6,271 nucleotides of DNA from Candidatus Cloacimonadota bacterium. GTDB taxonomy: Bacteria > Hydrothermota > E44-bin80. This document shows positions 1 through 4,543 of this stretch, piece after piece (the first letter of the stretch is position 1; each line of letters begins with the position of its first letter). A program made the translations under genes and the position numbers. A model generated the notes under the pieces. It was given only the letters and a program-made list of their open reading frames with translations, was not told the DNA's origin and ran no database searches. Location of the stretch: NCBI GenBank assembly GCA_004375785.1, contig SOKM01000057.1, positions 1-6,271 of the forward strand, given 5' to 3'.

Positions 1-1043
1 CTTCCCGCCTCGCACATTCCTGAAGCAGAGATTATTATACAGGGTTCATTAATATTATTTAAAGCTTTCGATTTCTCTACATCTTTTATATATATCAACC
101 TTTTAAAACCAAAAGGGTTCTCATGGTTATTGATAATTTCAAGGGCCTCCTCATCGTAACACTCAGGGTGCCGCTTGAATATCTCCGTAACATTCACAGA
201 AAGGGGACTGTCCACAAAGATTGGTATGTCTGGCAGTTCACCTCTCTCATGAAGATTCTGAATCTCATAAACAATCTCCTGGGTTCTGCCAACAGAAAAA
301 GCAGGAATGATTATCTTCCCTTTTCTTCTGTATGTAACGTTGATTAGATCCCTCAATTCACAGGATACTTCTTTGTAGGGTCTGTGATATCTCCCACCGT
401 ATGTGGATTCAGTTATCAGAAAATCTACATTCTCAACCTGGTGGGGGTCCTTTATTATTGGGAGGTCTTTTCTACCAAGATCGCCCGTAAAGAGAAGTCT
501 CTTCTTCACATTGTCCTCTTGAACCTCAATTAGAATGATTGCTGAACCCAGGATATGCCCCGCATCATAGAAAATGACCCGCACATCCTGCGAAACCTCA
601 AACCATTTTTCATACGATAAGGGCTCAAGGTGATTCAATGCCTCCTCTACATCTTTTTTCGTATACAAAGGTTTTTTAGGAGGTAATCCCTTTTTTCTTC
701 TCTTTTTGTTTACATACTCTATATCCTTTCTGTGGATATATGCAGAATCAAGAAGCATGATACTTATGAGGTCTGCAGTTGCTTCTGTTGTTACTATCTT
801 CCCTCTGAATCCCGATTTAACAAGTGTTGGAATATTCCCGCTGTGGTCAATGTGAGCATGGGAAAGAAAAAGACAATCAAGTTCCTCAAGATGTTTTACC
901 GGGATATTTCTGTTGTTCGACTCCGCCTCATCCCTGTGCCCCTGGTAAAGACCGCAGTCGAGAATAAACCTTGTCCCCTTCGTCTGAACATAATGAAGCG
1001 AACCTGTTACTGTCTTTGTTGCTCCCCAGAACTGTAATATCAT
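1..1043 (-). CDS. Beta-CASP metallo-beta-lactamase RNase-like protein (COG1236/YSH1 type), 3' end beyond window
   Basis: Read leftward from ATG 1043-1041, this frame is open for 347 codons to the window edge, so it is a C-terminally truncated view of a longer protein (relatives are usually about 450-470 residues). The metallo-beta-lactamase signatures are in order: SHAHIDHSG (H62, H64, D66, H67), AGHILGS (H163) and FTGDLGR (D188). The beta-CASP part follows, with TEST at 211-214 (acidic motif A, E212), PAFSVGRTQE at 247-256 and the start of the SASGM motif at 339-343. The later beta-CASP histidines lie outside the window. Known members are zinc-dependent RNA endo- or exonucleases, and this one is inferred to act on RNA in the cytoplasm. 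The start is secure because an in-frame TAG lies two codons upstream. The gene begins 25 nt after the stop of the outer-membrane protein gene on the same strand, so the two are probably co-transcribed. Its exact substrate cannot be told from sequence. Confidence 0.93.
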   Translation of the reverse strand, partial: MILQFWGATKTVTGSLHYVQTKGTRFILDCGLYQGHRDEAESNNRNIPVKHLEELDCLFLSHAHIDHSGNIPTLVKSGFRGKIVTTEATADLISIMLLDSAYIHRKDIEYVNKKRRKKGLPPKKPLYTKKDVEEALNHLEPLSYEKWFEVSQDVRVIFYDAGHILGSAIILIEVQEDNVKKRLLFTGDLGRKDLPIIKDPHQVENVDFLITESTYGGRYHRPYKEVSCELRDLINVTYRRKGKIIIPAFSVGRTQEIVYEIQNLHERGELPDIPIFVDSPLSVNVTEIFKRHPECYDEEALEIINNHENPFGFKRLIYIKDVEKSKALNNINEPCIIISASGMCEAG

Positions 1044-1068
1044 ACCCTAACTCTTTCTCTTCGCCTTT

Positions 1069-1539
1069 CTAAAGATTAAAAGTGTAACGTATACCGATTC
1101 CGCCTTCAATATCAAGCTTTGTTTCCTCAACAATATTCATCACCGGGGCAATCTCTAAGAAAACATCTAAAGGAACCCCTTTTGGTAAAAATTCCAATCC
1201 TCCTACACCGCGTATACCCAGAAGACTCTTATTCTCATCTCTTTCATTGCTCTTAAATTTCAACCTTGCGCCTATTCCCAGATACGTACATAGTGTTGAT
1301 GGAGAAACCCCCTCTAATCTCAACGGAAAATGGTAGAGGTAATCACCGTGAATATGAAAATACTTATCAAAATTCCACGCAAGTGCAAGGTCTAAAGCAG
1401 TCTTTTTTGTCTGCCAGAACTTAAGACTAAAACCTGTTGGAGCACCAATGATGATGCCCAATCCAAGTTGGCTTGAGGATAACATAGAGCAAAGGAGCAG
1501 AAAAATCGCAAAAGATAAAAGAACTTTTTTAAATCTCAT
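1069..1539 (-). CDS. Small outer-membrane beta-barrel protein (resembles DUF3996/BAPKO_0422-type)
   Basis: The 156-residue product starts with a signal peptide (basic MRFKK, then a hydrophobic stretch to about residue 22, with cleavage probably in the SSSQ region). The mature part is a series of short alternating amphipathic strands rich in glycine and aromatics, beginning LGLGIIIGAPTGFSLKFW (25-42) and ending in GGIGIRYTFNL. It closes with a strand typical of outer-membrane barrels, although the last residue is Leu rather than Phe. The GxPTGxSxKxW opening, the ALDLALAW strand, the PLDVFLEIAPV strand and the GGIGIRY ending recall small eight-stranded barrels such as DUF3996; this is recognition from memory, not a search. 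The start is supported by AAGGAG 6-11 nt upstream. It is the first gene of a leftward unit with a strong candidate promoter about 100 nt upstream, and the RNase-like gene follows it. Its function is unknown. Confidence 0.83.
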   Translation of the reverse strand: MRFKKVLLSFAIFLLLCSMLSSSQLGLGIIIGAPTGFSLKFWQTKKTALDLALAWNFDKYFHIHGDYLYHFPLRLEGVSPSTLCTYLGIGARLKFKSNERDENKSLLGIRGVGGLEFLPKGVPLDVFLEIAPVMNIVEETKLDIEGGIGIRYTFNL

Positions 1540-1544
1540 CTTTT

Positions 1545-1550
1545 CTCCTT
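1545..1550 (-). promoter_or_regulatory. Ribosome binding site of the outer-membrane barrel gene
   Basis: On the minus strand this reads AAGGAG, five bases before ATG 1539-1537. It fixes the start of the barrel gene. Confidence 0.8.
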
Positions 1551-1647
1551 TCCTTTTGATAGATTTTTTATCGTCAGTTTACTCTGTTATATATTTACTA
1601 TCTAACGAGATACACTTCTTATGGGGTTTACATAAAAAGTCTTTAAT

Positions 1648-1676
1648 CATATAACATTTCAATCTTTCTTTGTCAA
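1648..1676 (-). promoter_or_regulatory. Sigma70-like promoter for the leftward unit
   Basis: On the minus strand there is a perfect -35 box TTGACA (1676-1671), a 17-bp spacer, and a -10 box TATATG (1653-1648) preceded by an extended TGn (TGT, 1656-1654). Transcription would start near 1641, giving a leader of about 100 nt before the outer-membrane protein gene. The motifs are seen directly; promoter activity is inferred. Confidence 0.65.
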
Positions 1677-1749
1677 GAGAAAAACAAAATTAACAGGGAT
1701 TGGACGAGAATATAAGAGATATATAAAAATAATTAAAATTAGAAATTTC

Positions 1750-1778
1750 TTGACAAACGGTTTCAATTATGGTAATTT
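1750..1778 (+). promoter_or_regulatory. Sigma70-like promoter for the rightward operon
   Basis: A perfect -35 box TTGACA (1750-1755) is followed by a 17-bp spacer and a weaker -10 box TAATTT (1773-1778), preceded by an extended TGG (1770-1772). The three best-conserved -10 positions (T, A and last T) are kept. Transcription would start near 1785, giving a leader of about 46 nt that includes the ribosome binding site at 1818-1825. It has the same layout as the leftward promoter. Confidence 0.55.
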
Positions 1779-1817
1779 TTGTATGTTTTTGAAAGTAGAG
1801 CGTTGCAGTAGTATAAT

Positions 1818-1825
1818 GAAAGGAG
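1818..1825 (+). promoter_or_regulatory. Ribosome binding site that fixes the start at 1831
   Basis: GAAAGGAG lies 5 nt before ATG 1831. This favours 1831 over in-frame upstream candidates: TTG 1750 lies on the promoter's -35 box, and ATG 1816 overlaps the ribosome binding site itself. Confidence 0.8.
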
Positions 1826-1830
1826 TTATA

Positions 1831-2259
1831 ATGAAGAATTTACTATTTTGGATTCTATTATTCTTAATGGTTTTAACAATAAATAACTGCAAAAAGAAAG
1901 GAACAGTTACAGACATAGCCAGGATAAAACAGGCAGAGAAAGCCATAATAATTATCAGGAATGCCCTCGAAGAGCACTACCTCAAATATAATACTTATCC
2001 CCCCCAAGGTGCCGACCTGAAAGAGATTCTTTCTCCTTTTATGAAAAAGATAAAAAAAGCAGAGGGAAAGTTCGAAAGTGAATGGGAGGCAAAGATTGCT
2101 CCCAGCTTTTCAGAAGGGCCTTTCTACACTACAGAGGACCCTGAGATAAATTTCTTTATTAAAGCAAGGGCCAGGGACATCAATAGGACTCCAGTAGCTA
2201 TCAGACCATCAATAATCAGAAAGAAAGAAGAAGAAAATGACGAAAAGAAAGGAAAGTAA
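1831..2259 (+). CDS. Small lipoprotein-like exported protein, unknown function
   Basis: The 142-residue product starts with MKNLLFWILLFLMVLTINNC, a short basic-hydrophobic leader ending in a single cysteine at residue 20 followed by KKKG. This looks like a lipoprotein signal, although Asn at -1 (INNC) is not the usual Gly/Ala/Ser, so lipidation is probable rather than certain. After it comes a helix, IARIKQAEKAIIIIRNALEEHYLKYNTYPPQ (about 29-59). Its pattern of an amphipathic helix ending in NTYP resembles the helix of type II secretion pseudopilins (the NxxYP region), but the pseudopilin N-terminus and the calcium-binding end are absent. The C-terminus is highly charged (RKKEEENDEKKGK) and probably disordered. 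It is the first gene of the rightward operon, 13 nt upstream of the TPR lipoprotein start. I do not recognise a family. Confidence 0.8.
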   Translation: MKNLLFWILLFLMVLTINNCKKKGTVTDIARIKQAEKAIIIIRNALEEHYLKYNTYPPQGADLKEILSPFMKKIKKAEGKFESEWEAKIAPSFSEGPFYTTEDPEINFFIKARARDINRTPVAIRPSIIRKKEEENDEKKGK

Positions 2260-2260
2260 C

Positions 2261-2266
2261 AGGAGG
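2261..2266 (+). promoter_or_regulatory. Strong ribosome binding site that fixes the TPR gene start at 2273
   Basis: A perfect AGGAGG lies 6 nt before ATG 2273. The in-frame ATG at 2237 has only a weak purine run upstream, lies inside the preceding gene, and would add a charged 12-residue extension (MTKRKESNRRYR) before the signal peptide. Start 2273 places the signal peptide at the very N-terminus. Confidence 0.85.
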
Positions 2267-2272
2267 TATAGA

Positions 2273-3436
2273 ATGCTCAGGCAATTCTTTTTATATCTGT
2301 TTCTTGCATTTTTGATTGGATGTGGTCCATCACAGACCATAAAAAAAGAGGGGACAGAAGAAAAACCAGAAAAAACTGAGAGCGAATCGAAGAAACACTA
2401 TAATATTGGCTACGAATATCTCAAGATGAAAATGTATTCGGATGCGATAATAAATTTTGAGAAAGCAATTGAGGACAGCGCAACATATGTTGATGCATAC
2501 CTGGCGCTTGCAAAGGCATATATCGAGACACAACAATATGGCCTTGCTGAGGAGACATATAAAACAATGATAGAGAAGGTTCCAAGTACACTAAAGGGCT
2601 GGACAGGACTTGGCTCACTCTATGTGAAGATGGCAAGATACGATGATGCAATCGAAGCATATAATAAAGGGATGCAGATAGATTCACTCAATGCTTCAGT
2701 CTATCACGGTTTAGGCCATGTTTATGAAAAAAAGAAGGATCACGAGAAAGCTCGAGAATATTTAGAAAGGGCTTACAACCTTGAACCCGAAAACAGAGCC
2801 ATAGCCTTTGCTCTTGCAAAAATATATCTTAAACTTGAAAGATGTAACGAGGCATCTGTTCTTCTTGCAAAGATTGCAAAGGAATTTCCAAAGGATATTG
2901 AAGTTGCACTAAGTCTCGGCGATGCATATTATGATTGTAAAAAATATTCAGAGGCACTTGAACAATATAAAAAAGTTGAACCTGAGTTGCCTGAATTTGC
3001 AACAATCAATATAAAGAAAGCAAAATCACTCGAAGGACTCCGTCGGTATTCCGAAGCAGCCGAAGAATACCTCAAAGCAGTTGACAAAAGCGAAAATAAA
3101 CGTATACCTTACATACATCTGATAAATATGTATCTTAAAATTAAAAATTACGGTAAAGCACAGAAATATATTACTCAGGCATTCGCGGTTGCACCCAATG
3201 ACCCCGCACTCAACTGCATGAAAGGTGATGTCTATCTTGGCTATGGAGATGGTGCAAGAGCTCGAAAGAATAAAAAAGGGTATGAAACAGCCATTGCTCA
3301 CTATAAAACCGCAAAAGGTTGGTATAGAAAAGCACTTGGAGATGCACAATGGAGGAAATATGCTGAGGGAGGTATTAAGCGGGCAGATATAAAGATTAAG
3401 AATACACAACAAGAAATGTGGTATGGTGACGATTAA
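2273..3436 (+). CDS. TPR-repeat lipoprotein
   Basis: Starting at 2273 the protein has 387 residues. It opens with a classic lipoprotein signal, MLRQFFLYLFLAFLIGCG, with lipobox LIGC and Cys17 as the lipidated residue. A charged Lys/Glu-rich linker (about 22-40) follows. Tandem tetratricopeptide repeats of about 34 residues then fill most of the rest, near 40-71, 74-105, 108-139, 142-173, 176-207, 210-239, 243-274 and 277-309, with a diverged last repeat to about 357. Typical TPR positions are visible, for example GYEYLKMKMYSDAIINFEKA and GLGHVYEKKKDHEKAREYLE. Such proteins are protein-protein scaffolds, and a lipid-anchored one next to an Omp85 gene is reminiscent of BamD or other barrel-assembly accessories; that role is inference. 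Two stop codons in tandem (TAATAA) end the gene, and the next gene starts 15 nt on. Confidence 0.93.
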   Translation: MLRQFFLYLFLAFLIGCGPSQTIKKEGTEEKPEKTESESKKHYNIGYEYLKMKMYSDAIINFEKAIEDSATYVDAYLALAKAYIETQQYGLAEETYKTMIEKVPSTLKGWTGLGSLYVKMARYDDAIEAYNKGMQIDSLNASVYHGLGHVYEKKKDHEKAREYLERAYNLEPENRAIAFALAKIYLKLERCNEASVLLAKIAKEFPKDIEVALSLGDAYYDCKKYSEALEQYKKVEPELPEFATINIKKAKSLEGLRRYSEAAEEYLKAVDKSENKRIPYIHLINMYLKIKNYGKAQKYITQAFAVAPNDPALNCMKGDVYLGYGDGARARKNKKGYETAIAHYKTAKGWYRKALGDAQWRKYAEGGIKRADIKIKNTQQEMWYGDD

Positions 3437-3451
3437 TAAAAGGGGATTATA

Positions 3452-3802
3452 ATGGCAAAAAAGATTTTTTATATTATACTTTTGGTTTTGATTGTTTATG
3501 GGGTATGGTCTTTTGTAAATGTAACTGGAGTCAAAATTCGTTATGGAAAATTACTTGACCAGACAAAAAACATTGTGAAGTATACCTCAAACGACCCGGA
3601 TAAAAAGATAAAAAGAAGATTGAAAGAGAATGCAGAAGAATCAAAGCTTACCCTGACAGACGATGACATTGAAATAATAAGATTTAACAGTGATATTACT
3701 ATTAGAATAACCTATGCAGATAGTGCTGTTTTACCATTCGGACTCAAAACCTTATATTATGACCAGGAAATAGACATTTCAAAGGGCGATGTAGAAGAAT
3801 GA
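3452..3802 (+). CDS. Single-pass membrane protein, DUF4845-like layout, unknown function
   Basis: The 116-residue product has one N-terminal hydrophobic helix (about residues 5-22, after MAKK) with no cleavage site, so it is probably an inner-membrane anchor facing the periplasm. The remainder is a small soluble domain: a helical stretch (about 33-62) followed by strands IEIIRFNSDITIRITYADSA, then LPFGLKTLYYDQEIDI. An N-terminal helix, an intervening helix and a pair of strands around a PF-x(n)-hydrophobic-F/Y segment resemble the DUF4845 family, but this is a by-eye comparison. AGGGGA lies 5 nt before the ATG. Its stop overlaps the HNH gene start as ATGA, implying translational coupling. Confidence 0.85.
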   Translation: MAKKIFYIILLVLIVYGVWSFVNVTGVKIRYGKLLDQTKNIVKYTSNDPDKKIKRRLKENAEESKLTLTDDDIEIIRFNSDITIRITYADSAVLPFGLKTLYYDQEIDISKGDVEE

Positions 3803-4326
3803 CAAACAAAAACCCACTTGCAAGAGAGGTTCTTATCCTTAATCAGAACTACGAACCTCTCAGTGTTACAGAGGTTAAAAAAGCATTCATTATCTCATAC
3901 CTTGGCAAGGCTCAGATTGTTGAAACATACAGGGGAATAAAACTGAACACTGTAAATAAGAGCTACCCTGTCCCGAGTATCGTTCGCCTGAGAAGTTATG
4001 TCAGGATATCAAGAAGAAGGCTTACGCCAACAAGAAAGAATATCCTGAAGAGAGATGGGTATAGGTGTCAGTACTGCGGCACAAAAATTGGTCCAATGAC
4101 TGTCGACCATATCATTTCAAAAACAATGGGAGGAAGGGAGACCTGGGAAAACCTTGTTTGTGCTTGTGTGAAATGTAATACAAGGAAAGGAAACCGCTCT
4201 TTGAAAGAAGCACACTTCGAGCTCATCCGTGTCCCAAGAAAACCACACTTTTTTTACCTTCTGCATAACATTGTAAAAACCCCTGAACCTTCCTGGCGTC
4301 CCTATCTTTTCCTTGACCCCTTATAG
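3799..4326 (+). CDS. HNH endonuclease family protein
   Basis: The 175-residue protein starts with VLILNQNYEPLSV (about 11-23), the N-terminal signature of a widespread family of small bacterial HNH proteins. The nuclease core has a zinc-binding C90-x2-C93, the catalytic-type motif VDHIISKTMGG (D103, H104), N118, and a second pair C123-x2-C126 followed by NTRKGN. All residues expected of an active HNH (zinc cysteines, His and Asn) are present. Known relatives are predicted DNA-cleaving enzymes, mostly with no defined role and not tied to a methylase; none is seen here. The start overlaps the preceding stop (ATGA at 3799-3802). The end is notable: its TTA TAG lies inside a 10-bp direct repeat bordering an inserted element, so its last codons and stop survived the insertion. 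Its place among envelope genes is unexplained. Confidence 0.92.
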   Translation: MTNKNPLAREVLILNQNYEPLSVTEVKKAFIISYLGKAQIVETYRGIKLNTVNKSYPVPSIVRLRSYVRISRRRLTPTRKNILKRDGYRCQYCGTKIGPMTVDHIISKTMGGRETWENLVCACVKCNTRKGNRSLKEAHFELIRVPRKPHFFYLLHNIVKTPEPSWRPYLFLDPL

Positions 4327-4327
4327 G
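4318..4327. repeat. Left target-site duplication, contains the HNH stop codon
   Basis: CCCTTATAGG is identical to 4529-4538. In the HNH reading frame it supplies CCC TTA TAG, the last two codons and the stop. Confidence 0.8.
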
Positions 4328-4390
4328 TAAATAATCAGTGAACCACGTTACATTACTAAAAAAGATTGTCATTCTGAGTAATCTGTTCCA

Positions 4391-4448
4391 TATTGACTAT
4401 GGAAGAATCTCGTTGTTAACCAACGCTTATTGACTATGGAAGAATCTC
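4391..4448. repeat. Direct repeat of 21 bp inside the element (37-bp period)
   Basis: A 21-bp sequence beginning TATTGACTATGG occurs without mismatch at 4391-4411 and 4428-4448. Between the copies lies the near-palindrome CGTTGTTAACCAACG (4411-4425). The first copy completes a hairpin (TTCCATA 4386-4392 with TATGGAA 4398-4404), whereas the second lacks the left half, which suggests a local 37-bp duplication inside the element. Confidence 0.85.
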
Positions 4449-4479
4449 TTTATCCACCATTTTTTGAGATTCTTCGGTC

Positions 4480-4495
4480 GTCTGCTAAAGCAGAC
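4480..4495. repeat. Small perfect hairpin in the right arm of the element
   Basis: GTCTGC (4480-4485), loop TAAA, GCAGAC (4490-4495). No T-run follows, so it is not a convincing intrinsic terminator. It is the counterpart of the TTCCATA/TATGGAA hairpin in the left arm. Confidence 0.75.
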
Positions 4496-4528
4496 TCCCT
4501 CAGAATGACAGGGTTGACTGATTATTTA

Positions 4529-4538
4529 CCCTTATAGG
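4529..4538. repeat. Right target-site duplication, contains part of the Omp85 ribosome binding site
   Basis: CCCTTATAGG is identical to 4318-4327. Its final AGG continues into AAAGA and then ATG 4544, so it forms the likely, rather weak and closely spaced, ribosome binding site of the Omp85 gene. Confidence 0.8.
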
Positions 4539-4543
4539 AAAGA

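Larger units (their letters stand above)
1540..1830. other. Divergent intergenic region with back-to-back promoters
   Basis: These 291 bases separate the leftward and rightward units. The region is very AT-rich and holds one candidate promoter per direction, 73 bp apart (inner edges 1676 and 1750), plus the ribosome binding sites of both first genes. I see no convincing RNA gene, riboswitch or small coding sequence in it. The open frames that enter it lack a ribosome binding site and protein-like composition. Confidence 0.7.
4328..4528. mobile_element. MITE-like inserted element with terminal inverted repeats and target duplication
   Basis: The 201-bp non-coding block begins TAAATAATCAGTGAACC (4328-4344) and ends with the inverted copy at 4512-4528, matching at 16 of 17 positions. 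It is bordered by exact 10-bp direct repeats CCCTTATAGG. Inside the ends lies a second inverted pair, GTCATTCTGAG (4368-4378) with CTCAGAATGAC (4499-4509). A third pair is GAAGAATCTC (4402-4411 and 4439-4448) with GAGATTCTTC (4466-4475). No protein is encoded, so it would depend on a transposase elsewhere. Because the flanking GG/CC bases extend the inverted repeat, the true ends could shift by one or two bases, making the target duplication 6, 8 or 10 bp. The palindromic CATTCTGAG/GAAGAATCTC modules resemble dispersed intergenic repeats common in some uncultivated bacteria (recollection only). Confidence 0.85.

Noticed and set aside
123..1037. Rightward open frames at 123-347 and 732-1037
   Set aside because: Both lie on the opposite strand of the beta-CASP metallo-beta-lactamase gene, whose leftward frame is open throughout and carries all family motifs. 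The rightward frames have no ribosome binding site and no protein-like pattern.
1448..1654. Rightward open frame across the start of the outer-membrane barrel gene
   Set aside because: It is antisense to a gene with a clear signal peptide and ribosome binding site, runs over the leftward promoter, and has no ribosome binding site of its own.
1750..1830. Longer N-terminus (TTG 1750) for the small lipoprotein-like protein
   Set aside because: TTG 1750 coincides with a -35 box, has no ribosome binding site, and would bury the signal peptide. ATG 1831 has GAAAGGAG at the right distance.
2237..2272. Longer N-terminus (ATG 2237) for the TPR lipoprotein
   Set aside because: It would put 12 charged residues before the lipoprotein signal and overlap the upstream gene, while ATG 2273 has a perfect AGGAGG six bases upstream.
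2330..3412. Leftward open frames within the TPR gene (2330-2536, 2421-2687, 3026-3412)
   Set aside because: They are antisense to well-formed TPR repeats, are cysteine- and serine-rich with no family pattern, and have no ribosome binding sites.
4439..4475. The GAAGAATCTC/GAGATTCTTC hairpin as an intrinsic terminator after the HNH gene
   Set aside because: The 10-bp stem has a 17-nt loop, and the T-run lies in the loop, not after the stem. It fits the element's inverted-repeat structure better.
4328..4528. A CRISPR array, because of the repeated 21-bp unit
   Set aside because: There are only two copies, 16 bp apart, inside a larger inverted-repeat element, with no leader, no further repeats and no cas genes.
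4514..4542. A promoter at the right end of the element for the Omp85 gene (TTGACT at 4514-4519)
   Set aside because: At a 17-bp spacing the -10 position reads GGAAAG, and the nearest TATAGG is only 13 bp away, so there is no credible -10 box.
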